Shown here in pieces: positions 33,925 through 41,089 of a DNA stretch of 64,000 nucleotides. Position 1 is the stretch's first letter. Every line of letters starts with the position of its first letter. Both the position numbers and the translations under genes were made by a program. This stretch comes from CAYJPV01 sp964372095 (GTDB taxonomy: Bacteria > Acidobacteriota > Vicinamibacteria > Vicinamibacterales > JAKQTR01), in contig CAYJPV010000005.1 of the NCBI GenBank assembly GCA_964372095.1, forward strand, positions 1 to 64,000, in the 5' to 3' direction. Below the pieces are notes generated by a model, which saw nothing but the letters and a program-made list of their open reading frames with translations, searched no databases and had not been told where the DNA came from.

Positions 33925-34551
33925 CCCGCGCCCCTGCGCGGGCGTCCCCGTCACCGACGCAATGGCCTGTTCGGCGGCGCGGTAGGCGACATCGATATCG
34001 CGTTCTTCGCCTCCAAGATACACCCGGCCGAAGCTGCCAAAGGCGCGCACTTCGAGGATGTTGATGTTCGCCGCCTTCTCGGCCTCGTTGGCGGCGAGGG
34101 CCGCATACCCTGCCGGCGCCACTTCCATCACGTACAGTGACTGCCCGGGCATGATCATGTCGCCGTGCCGCGTGCGGTTGATGAGCTGCGTGTGGTACGG
34201 CGAGATGTTGCGAATCACCTGGCTGGACGCCAGTTCGGGTTTGACGCGGTCTTCTTCTTTGAGGCCGAGCATGTCGAGAATCGCGCGGCCGGCAGCGCGC
34301 ACATCGGCCTGCGAGTCGGAATGGACCTCGAGCATGCCGTACAGCCGCTCGATGATCAGCATGCCAGGCTTGACGTTGGTCGCCTTGAGGGCGACGTCGG
34401 TCACCCGCATGATGTCCATGCCGGGCGCAATCTCGATGAACAGCGAGGCCTCGCCTGGCGTCGGCAGGAAACCCTGGGCGACGGTCCCCAGGAACGAGGC
34501 GTACTGCGGCTGGAGGCTGTCGAGGAACACGTAGCAGCGAAGTTCGGCCAT
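33922..34551 (-). CDS. Tandem-domain BMC-T shell protein, CsoS1D/EutL-class layout
   Basis: The 209-residue protein starts at ATG 34551. The first domain (about 3-95) reads ELRCYVFLDSLQPQYASFLG and VAPGMDIMRVTDVALKAT style sequence. The second (about 115-205) reads PGQSLYVMEVAPAGYAALAANEAEK. The order of elements suggests the permuted double-BMC type that forms stacked, gated trimers, but I cannot confirm the permutation by eye. It starts 1 nt after the fusion-enzyme stop. Confidence 0.88.
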   Translation of the reverse strand: MAELRCYVFLDSLQPQYASFLGTVAQGFLPTPGEASLFIEIAPGMDIMRVTDVALKATNVKPGMLIIERLYGMLEVHSDSQADVRAAGRAILDMLGLKEEDRVKPELASSQVIRNISPYHTQLINRTRHGDMIMPGQSLYVMEVAPAGYAALAANEAEKAANINILEVRAFGSFGRVYLGGEERDIDVAYRAAEQAIASVTGTPAQGRG

Positions 34552-34552
34552 A

Positions 34553-35863
34553 TCAGTATCCCTTCCCCCCGGACGGCGGTGCGGGCGACGCGGCGGGCGG
34601 GCGGCCCGCGGCCCGGGCCCGGGCCTCCTCGAGAATCTTGACGCTGGCGCTCGCACCGATCCGCGTGGCCCCGGCCTGAATCATACGAACCGCGTCGTCG
34701 TAGGTCCGGATGCCGCCGGCGGCTTTGACGCCGAGTCTTTTCGGAGCCACCTGCTTCGCCATGAGGGCCACGTCCTCCGGGGTGGCGCCACCGCTGGCGA
34801 ACCCGGTCGAGGTCTTCACGTAGTCGGCTCCGGCCTTCATGCTGAAGGCGCACGCTTTGATCTTCTCGTCGTCGGTCAGGAGCGCGTTTTCGAAGATCAC
34901 CTTGGAGAGCGCCCTGCCGTCCTTGCACGCTTCAACGACCGCGCGAATGTCCCGGAGCACGAGGGTGTCGTCATGGCCCTTGAGCGCCCCGATGTTGATG
35001 ACCATGTCGATTTCGTTCGCGCCTTCACGAATCGCCTTGCGCGCTTCAAGCGCCTTGATCTCGGGCGCGGCGGCGCCGAGCGGAAAGCCGACCACCGCAC
35101 ACACCTTCACCGCGGTGCCGCGCAGGAGCGCCTTGGCCTGCTTCACGTAGGTCGGGTTCACGCACACCGAGAAGAAGGCGTGGGTCCTGGCTTCGCCGCA
35201 GAGTTTCTCGATGTCGGCCTGCGTCGCCTCGGGCTTGAGCAACGTGTGGTCGATCATCTTCGCCAGGGCGTCTGCGTCCACCGGGGCCGGGGCCGCCGCC
35301 GGAGCGCCCGCGCCCTGCTGCTGGAGGATCTGGCGGACCCGGTCCGCGATCCGCTGTAGATCATCCGCCGACAGTTCAAGGCTGCCGGCGGGTGTGGTCG
35401 AGCCCGCCATGGATGACTTCTCCAGTTCTCGAATCAGATCGACACGGCGACGGTGCCGCTTGGCCGTGCAAAACGTGGTCACGAACACGTCGGCGATGGC
35501 GCAGGCCTGATCGGCCGTCACCTGCCCGGCCCCCAGCGTCAGGACGTTCGCATCGTTGTGCTCGCGGGCGTTGCGCGCCAGCACCTCCGTGTAACACGCG
35601 GCGGCCAGCACGCCCGGCACCTTGTTCGCCGTCATGGCCGAGCCGATGCCCGCGCCGTCCACGACGATCCCGAAGTCACACCCGCCGGTGCTCACCTGCC
35701 GGGCGACGGCTTCGGCAAACACCGGGTAGTCCACGGCCTCCGTGCCGCCGGTGCCGCAGTCCGACACGGCGTGCCCCTGGCGGCTCAGGTGCTCGAGCAG
35801 CCGCTGTTTGAGTTCGAATCCGCCGTGGTCCGCGCCCACGGCAATGCGGAATAGCTGCGCCAT
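34553..35863 (-). CDS. deoC: RpiB-DeoC fusion: ribose-5-phosphate isomerase B-like domain plus deoxyribose-phosphate aldolase
   Basis: The 436-residue protein has an RpiB/LacAB domain (1-149) and a DeoC class I aldolase domain (about 199-418). The DeoC active site is complete: Asp286 in NEIDMV, Schiff-base Lys350 in YVKTSTG, and Lys380 in GVKAAGG. In the RpiB domain the active-site Cys of E. coli RpiB (ICGTG) is Asp69 (VVDGAG), while His102 (EHND) is kept. Residues 164-183 (LSADDLQRIADRVRQILQQQ) form an amphipathic helix in an Ala/Pro-rich linker and resemble an encapsulation peptide. ATG 35863 is chosen because AAGGAAGG lies just before it. Confidence 0.93.
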   Translation of the reverse strand: MAQLFRIAVGADHGGFELKQRLLEHLSRQGHAVSDCGTGGTEAVDYPVFAEAVARQVSTGGCDFGIVVDGAGIGSAMTANKVPGVLAAACYTEVLARNAREHNDANVLTLGAGQVTADQACAIADVFVTTFCTAKRHRRRVDLIRELEKSSMAGSTTPAGSLELSADDLQRIADRVRQILQQQGAGAPAAAPAPVDADALAKMIDHTLLKPEATQADIEKLCGEARTHAFFSVCVNPTYVKQAKALLRGTAVKVCAVVGFPLGAAAPEIKALEARKAIREGANEIDMVINIGALKGHDDTLVLRDIRAVVEACKDGRALSKVIFENALLTDDEKIKACAFSMKAGADYVKTSTGFASGGATPEDVALMAKQVAPKRLGVKAAGGIRTYDDAVRMIQAGATRIGASASVKILEEARARAAGRPPAASPAPPSGGKGY

Positions 35864-35930
35864 GCCTTCCTTATCTTTCGGCACTCAGGACTGCCAACAA
35901 TAGCATGGGTCTGCACCGGATGGCCGTCCC

Positions 35931-35946
35931 CTCCAGTATGCTGGAG
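35931..35946. promoter_or_regulatory. CTCCAG-TATG-CTGGAG inverted repeat between divergent genes
   Basis: A perfect 6-bp inverted repeat with a 4-nt centre lies in the 85-nt gap between the microcompartment operon and the transglycosylase gene, overlapping the ribosome site of the latter. It could be an operator or simply an mRNA hairpin. Confidence 0.35.
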
Positions 35947-35948
35947 AC

Positions 35949-37013
35949 ATGTTCCGTCTCACGGGGTTCGTTCGGGTTGCCGGCGCCGTGGGCGCCGCGT
36001 GGCTGGCCGCCGCCATCCTGGTCATGGCTGCGCCCGCAGGCCAGGACCCCGTCCCCCCGACCACTGGCGCTCCGGCCGCCGCCGAGGTGTTCCGGGAATG
36101 GCTCGCCGGCGTCCGCGAGGAGGCGCTGGCCCGCGGCATCAGCGCGCAAACGGTTCACGCTGCCCTGGCTGACGTCGCTCCCCTGCCGGTCGTCGTCGAG
36201 CGCGACAGGACGCAAGCCGAACTCACGCTCAACCTGGACCTGTATCTCAGACGCCGGCTGCCCCCCTCCGTTGTCCGATCGGCCCGGACCATGGCCCGCA
36301 CCCATCGCGCACTCCTGCGCCGCGTCGAGGCCACCTACGGCGTGCCGGCCAGCGTGGTCACGGCCATCTGGGGCCTCGAGTCGAACTTCGGGCGATTCAC
36401 CGGCGTTCGGCCGACAATTCCGGCCCTGGCCACCCTCGCCCACGACGGCCGGCGGGTCACGCTGTTTCGGGAAGAACTGTTCGCCGCGTTGACGATTGTC
36501 GACCGGGGTGATGTGGCGCTGGACCGGCTGAGGGGCTCGTGGGCGGGCGCCATGGGACAGCCCCAGTTCATGCCCTCGACGTACCTGTCGGATGCCGTGG
36601 ACTTCGACGGGGACGGACGCCGCGACATCTGGGCGTCCACGGCCGACGTATTCGGGTCGATTGCGAACTATCTGAAAAGACGGGGCTGGGTTGAGGGTCT
36701 GCGCTGGGGGCGGGAAGTGACCGTCACCGAACGGGCCGCTGCCCGCGTGGCCGGCGCGATTCCGCTCCGTATGTCAGGGGCGTGCCGGGCGGTGCGCGAC
36801 ATGACCGAAGCCAGGCCTCTCACCGAATGGGCCCGGCTGGGCGTGAAGCTCCCCAACGGCCGCCCGCTGTCCGCGAGCACGGTCAGCGCGTCTCTGGCTC
36901 GTGTGGATCGCCGGACGTTCCTGGTCTACGCCAACTACGAAGCGCTGCTGGCGTACAACTGCGCCCACACCTATGCCCTGAGCGTAGCCATGCTGGCCGA
37001 CCGGGTTCGCTGA
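35949..37013 (+). CDS. mltB: MltB-family lytic murein transglycosylase
   Basis: The 354-residue exported protein has a signal peptide (about 1-30). Its SLT-2 domain has the catalytic Glu144 in AIWGLESNFGRF, then RGSWAGAMGQPQFMPSTYL and VDFDGDGRRDIW, all MltB hallmarks. It cleaves peptidoglycan with anhydromuramic acid formation. No lipobox is seen, so it is probably periplasmic rather than lipid-anchored. It is divergent from the microcompartment operon. Confidence 0.93.
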   Translation: MFRLTGFVRVAGAVGAAWLAAAILVMAAPAGQDPVPPTTGAPAAAEVFREWLAGVREEALARGISAQTVHAALADVAPLPVVVERDRTQAELTLNLDLYLRRRLPPSVVRSARTMARTHRALLRRVEATYGVPASVVTAIWGLESNFGRFTGVRPTIPALATLAHDGRRVTLFREELFAALTIVDRGDVALDRLRGSWAGAMGQPQFMPSTYLSDAVDFDGDGRRDIWASTADVFGSIANYLKRRGWVEGLRWGREVTVTERAAARVAGAIPLRMSGACRAVRDMTEARPLTEWARLGVKLPNGRPLSASTVSASLARVDRRTFLVYANYEALLAYNCAHTYALSVAMLADRVR

Positions 37014-37097
37014 ACAGGAACCGGTTTGACACCGGCGGACGAGGGTGTAGACTACCGCACCAGAGCCGGGTCGACGCCGCCCGGACCTGACCCTGGC

Positions 37098-37382
37098 ATG
37101 ATCACGCCCCAGCCGGACACCCCGGTCTCCTCGTCCGGCAACAATGCCGTTGCCGACTGGCAGGAGGTCCGCAGAATCGGCCACGATCTCAACAATCTGC
37201 TTGGCGCGGTGGTCGGCTATGCCGAGATGCTGGTTGAGGATACCCCTGCCGACTCGCCCAACGCGCCTGACCTGCGGCGGATTCACGAATCGGCGCAGCG
37301 TGCGTCTGCGCTGGTGGCCGCGCTGATGGCGCACGCAAAAAAGGTGCAGGCGGCTCACGAGAGCAGGCCACCCCGGGGCTGA
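37098..37382 (+). CDS. Stand-alone HisKA dimerisation/phosphoacceptor domain protein
   Basis: The 94-residue protein is almost only a histidine-kinase dimerisation helix pair: WQEVRRIGHDLNNLLGAVVGYAEML (phosphoacceptor His29), then RRIHESAQRASALVAALM. No ATPase domain follows; the frame stops at 37382 just after an Ala/Lys tail. It resembles the H-box of the hybrid kinase at 51503 (VAHDFNN). It might be a phosphotransfer intermediate, a decoy, or a truncated kinase. A 3' truncation by the repeat element that begins at its stop codon is possible. Confidence 0.7.
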   Translation: MITPQPDTPVSSSGNNAVADWQEVRRIGHDLNNLLGAVVGYAEMLVEDTPADSPNAPDLRRIHESAQRASALVAALMAHAKKVQAAHESRPPRG

Positions 37383-37457
37383 CCCGACTACGTTTTTCGA
37401 ACTTCGTCGCGGCCTCGCCGGAGCGCCTGGCGCGTAGGCGGGAGCCCCGGGGCTACG
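37375..37457. repeat. 83-bp dispersed element, copy B
   Basis: This copy matches 30481-30563 in the same orientation with the same length and about eight differences. It overlaps the last codons of the HisKA gene; both copies end CCCGGGGCTACG. Confidence 0.88.
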
Positions 37458-37473
37458 ACGGAGTAACGGATAG

Positions 37474-37509
37474 GCCCGCCGTTGCCCGGAGGAGACAGGA
37501 ACGGCGGGC
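37474..37509. terminator. Hairpin between the convergent HisKA and PEGA genes
   Basis: A perfect 10-bp stem (GCCCGCCGTT with AACGGCGGGC) with a 16-nt loop lies between convergent genes and may act in both directions. There is no long T-tract. Confidence 0.55.
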
Positions 37510-37557
37510 TACCCAGAACAGGCCGTGCGCGAACCGCGGACGCCCCGTTCTGTCTGT

Positions 37558-38451
37558 CTATACGCCAGAGACGCGTCCAAGGCTTACATTCAGAACGACG
37601 CTTTCGCCCCTTTTCACCTCGATACTCGTCACGAAGGGATCGAACCCTTCTTTCCGAATCTCGACACGGTGTGTGCCCGGCCGCAGGTGGACCACGAGCC
37701 GCTCCGCCCCCTGGGGGCCGCGCCACGGTTCGTCGTCAATCAGCACCTCGGCATCCTGGGGCTGAACGCGAATGGCCACCTGCCCGAAGTTCGAGGGTGA
37801 AACCGCCGGCAGTTCATGGCCCCCTGCGGGCTCGACAACTCGAACCGGTTCACGTTCGAACTCAGGCTGGGGCTGCGCGTACACATCGTCCGGAGGGCCT
37901 GGGCGGGCAGCCGCAGTCGCCACCGGCCTCGGCTCGTTCGGCTCTCCTGGCGGCAGGGGCTCGAGGATGTGGCGGATGTTGTGGTTGTGCCCGGTCCTCA
38001 GATAGAGCCGCTCCGAATAGGAGCGGAACCCCTCTTTGTAAATGGTGATTTCACGCCCGCCCGGCTCGACCTGGAGGCGCTGGAAGATGCCGTCGAAATC
38101 GTCCACCATGCCCGCCAGATGCCCGTCGACGTACACTTCGGCACTCTTGGGTTCCACCTGGGTGCGGACGCTCGCGGTCGCATACCCGTAGCCGTAGTAG
38201 TACGGGTACGGATAGGGCGGGAAGTACCCCGGCCAGCCCCCCCCGCCCCCGCCCCACGGGTAGTAGGCGCCGTGGCGGTACCAGCTTCCGACGTGAACTC
38301 TGACCTGCGGGACCACCCGGACGCGCACGGGCGCCTGAACCCGAGTCCGGGGAGCATGCCCCCGACGGCTCTGGGCGTCAGCCGGCACGTGGCCGGCGGC
38401 CACCAGCAGTCCGGTCATCAGCATCGTTCCATATAGCAGTTTGCGGGACAT
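37558..38451 (-). CDS. Exported protein with two PEGA domains
   Basis: The 297-residue protein starts at ATG 38451, set by GGAGGAAGAC upstream. It has a signal peptide, a Gly/Tyr/Pro-rich low-complexity segment (about 65-95), a first PEGA domain (about 97-165; VEPKSAEVYVDGHLAGMVDDF) and a second (about 225-295; VQPQDAEVLIDDEPWRGPQG). PEGA domains are usually surface or periplasmic beta modules. A sigma-54-like promoter lies just upstream, facing the EF-hand gene's own sigma-54-like promoter. Confidence 0.88.
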   Translation of the reverse strand: MSRKLLYGTMLMTGLLVAAGHVPADAQSRRGHAPRTRVQAPVRVRVVPQVRVHVGSWYRHGAYYPWGGGGGGWPGYFPPYPYPYYYGYGYATASVRTQVEPKSAEVYVDGHLAGMVDDFDGIFQRLQVEPGGREITIYKEGFRSYSERLYLRTGHNHNIRHILEPLPPGEPNEPRPVATAAARPGPPDDVYAQPQPEFEREPVRVVEPAGGHELPAVSPSNFGQVAIRVQPQDAEVLIDDEPWRGPQGAERLVVHLRPGTHRVEIRKEGFDPFVTSIEVKRGESVVLNVSLGRVSGV

Positions 38452-38485
38452 GATGTCTTCCTCCAGGGCGCGGCACTGGGGGTTT

Positions 38486-38501
38486 TGCAAACCGGATGCC
38501 G
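38486..38501 (-). promoter_or_regulatory. Sigma-54-type promoter for the PEGA gene
   Basis: On the minus strand the sequence is CGGCATCCGGTTTGCA, against the consensus TGGCACNNNNNTTGCA. The invariant GG and GC are separated by exactly 10 nt. The predicted transcript start lies about 24 nt before the ATG, next to GGAGGA. Confidence 0.7.
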
Positions 38502-38790
38502 CGCCAACCTTGCGGAATTGCCAAGGAAAGTGGCAGAGCTGCCCCGGATGGCGGGCTGTCTGTCACCCGCCAGGGAGACGACGGTGTCCTGCGGGGGATA
38601 CGCCCGGCGACTCCCTGCCGTCCGTTGACCGGGTGGCCGGAGCAGCGTTCGGGCAGCCGTCACCTGGCCGTCGGCCTCCCGATCATCCGTGCGCACAGGT
38701 CTGGCGACGGATGTGTCGTATGTCTTGTATTCATGGATACTTACATGCCACCAGCCACACACGTGAGCTGAACGCCGACGTGGGCGTCGG

Positions 38791-38806
38791 CGGCACCGGC
38801 CTTGCA
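38791..38806 (+). promoter_or_regulatory. Sigma-54-type promoter for the EF-hand gene
   Basis: The sequence CGGCACCGGCCTTGCA matches the -24/-12 consensus TGGCACNNNNNTTGCA except the first base. GG and GC are exactly 10 nt apart. It lies 37 nt before ATG 38844, with GGAGG in between. Confidence 0.75.
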
Positions 38807-38843
38807 ATTCCCCGGGCAGCGACGGCTCTGCTGGAGGTGTCTG

Positions 38844-39368
38844 ATGACCGGTGTTACGAAAGTCAACGCGACCAACGACCTGGCGAGTACCATTCTCAAG
38901 AACTTCGACAAAGACGGCAGCGGTGCGTTGTCCGCTGACGAGTTCGGGTCGTTCTTGAGTCAGCTGATGGGCAGCCTCAAGCAGACGCCTGCTGGCACCG
39001 CGTCGTCTCCAGCTGCTGCCCGCAGCGTCACGACGTTGTTCCCGGCTGCCGCTGCTTCGGCGCCGCGTGTCCGGGCGGGAAGCATGCCGGGGTTCGATGA
39101 GATCAAACTGGCCAACACCGACCACGCCACATTCAAGTACCAGGTGGGACGAATCCTGCAGTACTACCCGTCCACCCCGGACGGACTGCGCCAGGCCCTG
39201 GGTGAGATTCAGCAACTGGTGCCGGATGCGAAGATTGTCGGCACGAACGGCGACAAGATTGACTTCGGCGCGCACACCGACCCCAAGGCGGGCAAGATCG
39301 GCGTCGTCGACGTGCTGCTGGGCGCAGCATCGGGCGGCCGCGGCTGGGCCTGGCAGCCGGTGGAATAG
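38844..39368 (+). CDS. Small EF-hand protein
   Basis: The 174-residue protein has no signal peptide. It has one clear EF-hand loop DKDGSGALSADEF (about 22-34) near the N-terminus. The rest (about 70-174; FKYQVGRILQYYPSTPDGLRQAL and the NGDKIDFG region) is unassigned, with a late Asp-rich VVDVLLGAA. It may be a calcium-binding surface or motility-related protein; lack of a classical signal would fit type I or flagellar-type export. A sigma-54-like promoter and GGAGG precede ATG 38844. Confidence 0.78.
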   Translation: MTGVTKVNATNDLASTILKNFDKDGSGALSADEFGSFLSQLMGSLKQTPAGTASSPAAARSVTTLFPAAAASAPRVRAGSMPGFDEIKLANTDHATFKYQVGRILQYYPSTPDGLRQALGEIQQLVPDAKIVGTNGDKIDFGAHTDPKAGKIGVVDVLLGAASGGRGWAWQPVE

Positions 39369-39487
39369 ACAGCTGGGGGTTGGGGATTAGGGATTGGGGG
39401 TTGGGGACAGACAGGGGATGTCCCCACGAGCCGAAAGCCGAAGGCTGAGAACTACTTGCTTCCTGCTTCTTGCTTCCTGCTTCTTCC
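39366..39487. repeat. Stop-to-stop heptad chain between convergent genes
   Basis: From the EF-hand stop TAG the sequence reads as 17 heptads (TAGACAG, CTGGGGG, TTGGGGA types, a GGGGATGTCCCC core at 39414-39425, AGCCGAA, TGCTTCC/TGCTTCT). It stops at the cheB stop codon. The entire intergenic region is repeat. Confidence 0.92.
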
Positions 39488-40561
39488 CTACGCGACCCGC
39501 ATGCCCCCCAGCCGGTCGAAACACTCGAAGACCAGCCTCGGCATCGCCAGCAGCGTCGAGACGTGCTTGGCACCGCCGCGAGCAATGGCTTCTTTCGGCA
39601 TGCCGAACACCACGCAGGACTGCTCGTCTTCCGCGATCGTCTCGGCCCCGACCCTCCGCAGCGCCACCATCCCGTCTGCGCCATCAGCGCCCATGCCGGT
39701 CAGCAGCAGCGCCACGATCGGCATGCTGGTCAGTTTCGCCGCCGACGCGAACAGGATGTCGACCGCCGGCCGCTGGTGGTGAACGGGGTTTCCCTGGTTC
39801 AGCGCCGTCCTCATCTGCACGCCGAACCGCACCAGCTCCATGTGGTAATCGCCCGGCGCGATGTAGGCCGTGCCGCGCTCGACCACCTGGTTGTGTTCGG
39901 CTTCGACGACGCGCATCGGACAGACCTGGTCGAGCCGCCCGGCAAACGCCTTGGTGAAGTTCGCCGGCATGTGCTGGACGATCAGGATGGGTGGCGTATC
40001 GGCCGGCATCCTTGTCAGGACGGTCTCGATCGCCTGGGTGCCGCCCGTCGACGCGCCGATGACGATGATGCCCGACGTCCGCCGTCCGACGAGTGTGTTC
40101 ATGCCCGTGGGCGCAGGGGCGTGCTCGGCCGGGGAGGTCGGGGCTGCGCGCAGGCGGATCGGCGGAGCCGCCTGGAGACCGCGAATGGCGCGGACGATAC
40201 GTTCGGTGACGAAACCCACGGAATGTGGCCCCCCCGGCTTGGCGATAACATCGATGGCCCCTGCGCGCAGCGCTTCGACGCTGGCTGCCGAGCCGCTCTG
40301 GGTCACGGAACTCACGACGATGACCGGCAGGGGGTGGTGGGCCATCAGCTTCTTCAGGAAGGTCAGGCCGTCCATGCGGGGCATCTCGAAGTCGAGCGTG
40401 ATCACGTCGGGTTTGTGCTGCAGGATGAGGTCGCGGGCGATGTAGGGATCGGCCGCCCCGCCGATCACCTCAATCCCGGGCTCCTTGCGCAAGGCGTCGC
40501 CAATCAGCTTTCGCACGACGGCCGAGTCGTCAACGATCAGCACACGGGTATTCCCGTTCAC
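39488..40561 (-). CDS. cheB: Chemotaxis methylesterase/glutaminase CheB
   Basis: The 357-residue protein has a receiver domain (1-125, phospho-acceptor Asp57) and a methylesterase domain (about 163-355). The catalytic triad is Ser171 (GASTGG), His197 (QHMP) and Asp293 (TGMGADGADG). It removes methyl groups from chemoreceptors when phosphorylated by CheA. It is the last gene of the cheAWRDYXB operon. Confidence 0.96.
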   Translation of the reverse strand: MNGNTRVLIVDDSAVVRKLIGDALRKEPGIEVIGGAADPYIARDLILQHKPDVITLDFEMPRMDGLTFLKKLMAHHPLPVIVVSSVTQSGSAASVEALRAGAIDVIAKPGGPHSVGFVTERIVRAIRGLQAAPPIRLRAAPTSPAEHAPAPTGMNTLVGRRTSGIIVIGASTGGTQAIETVLTRMPADTPPILIVQHMPANFTKAFAGRLDQVCPMRVVEAEHNQVVERGTAYIAPGDYHMELVRFGVQMRTALNQGNPVHHQRPAVDILFASAAKLTSMPIVALLLTGMGADGADGMVALRRVGAETIAEDEQSCVVFGMPKEAIARGGAKHVSTLLAMPRLVFECFDRLGGMRVA

Positions 40562-40570
40562 GATGCCCTC

Positions 40571-41089
40571 CTACGCGGCGACGAACGCCACGGACAGTTT
40601 CACCGGCCAGTCGCTGATCAGCAGGTGCTCTTCGCCCTCGTCCGGAGCGGGAGGCAGGTCCGGAATCACCAGGACGGCAGGCGGCTGGAGGTCGAACCGC
40701 CGGTGGACGCACGCCCGCGTGAGCCAGGTGCCGCAGACCATGTTCGCGAACTCGCCGATGGCGTCCACGACCAGCGACTCCTCGATGGGGTCGCCGGGCA
40801 TCAGCCCGGCAATGCCGGCGGCCATGTCGCAGGACAGCGAGTAGGGCAGCACGACCGTGACCCGGCCTGCGAACGCCCCGTTGAAGTCGACGTGCGCCGA
40901 CAGCCAGCGGCCGCCCGAGCCGGCTGCCGCCCCGTCAACCATCTCGAGTGCTTCGCGGAACCGCTCGACCGAGCAGGGCTCCGCGTAGCTGAAGAAACTC
41001 TCCTGCGCCACGTCGACGAGACAGGTCCGCAGGGTCTCGATGTGTTCAAGAGGCGACGGGACTCTTCTCCGCGAGGGTTGAGAGCACAT
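40571..41089 (-). CDS. cheX: CheX-like chemotaxis phosphatase
   Basis: The protein is 172 residues from ATG 41089, which overlaps the 3' end of cheY by 44 nt. The CheC/CheX/FliY-type motif is ESLVVDAIGEFANMVCGTWL (about 115-134), with the Glu and Asn expected to act on CheY-P. An N-terminal RRRVPSP stretch comes from the overlap and may not be translated if a later start is used. Position directly after cheY supports CheY-P phosphatase function. Confidence 0.78.
   Translation of the reverse strand: MCSQPSRRRVPSPLEHIETLRTCLVDVAQESFFSYAEPCSVERFREALEMVDGAAAGSGGRWLSAHVDFNGAFAGRVTVVLPYSLSCDMAAGIAGLMPGDPIEESLVVDAIGEFANMVCGTWLTRACVHRRFDLQPPAVLVIPDLPPAPDEGEEHLLISDWPVKLSVAFVAA

Larger units (their letters stand above)
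38452..38843. other. Divergent 392-nt intergenic region with paired sigma-54 promoters
   Basis: No gene is visible. The two sigma-54-like sites lie near the ends (38486-38501 and 38791-38806), leaving about 290 nt between them. Such a space could hold shared enhancer-binding-protein sites, but I could not pick out a clear repeated motif. Confidence 0.55.
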
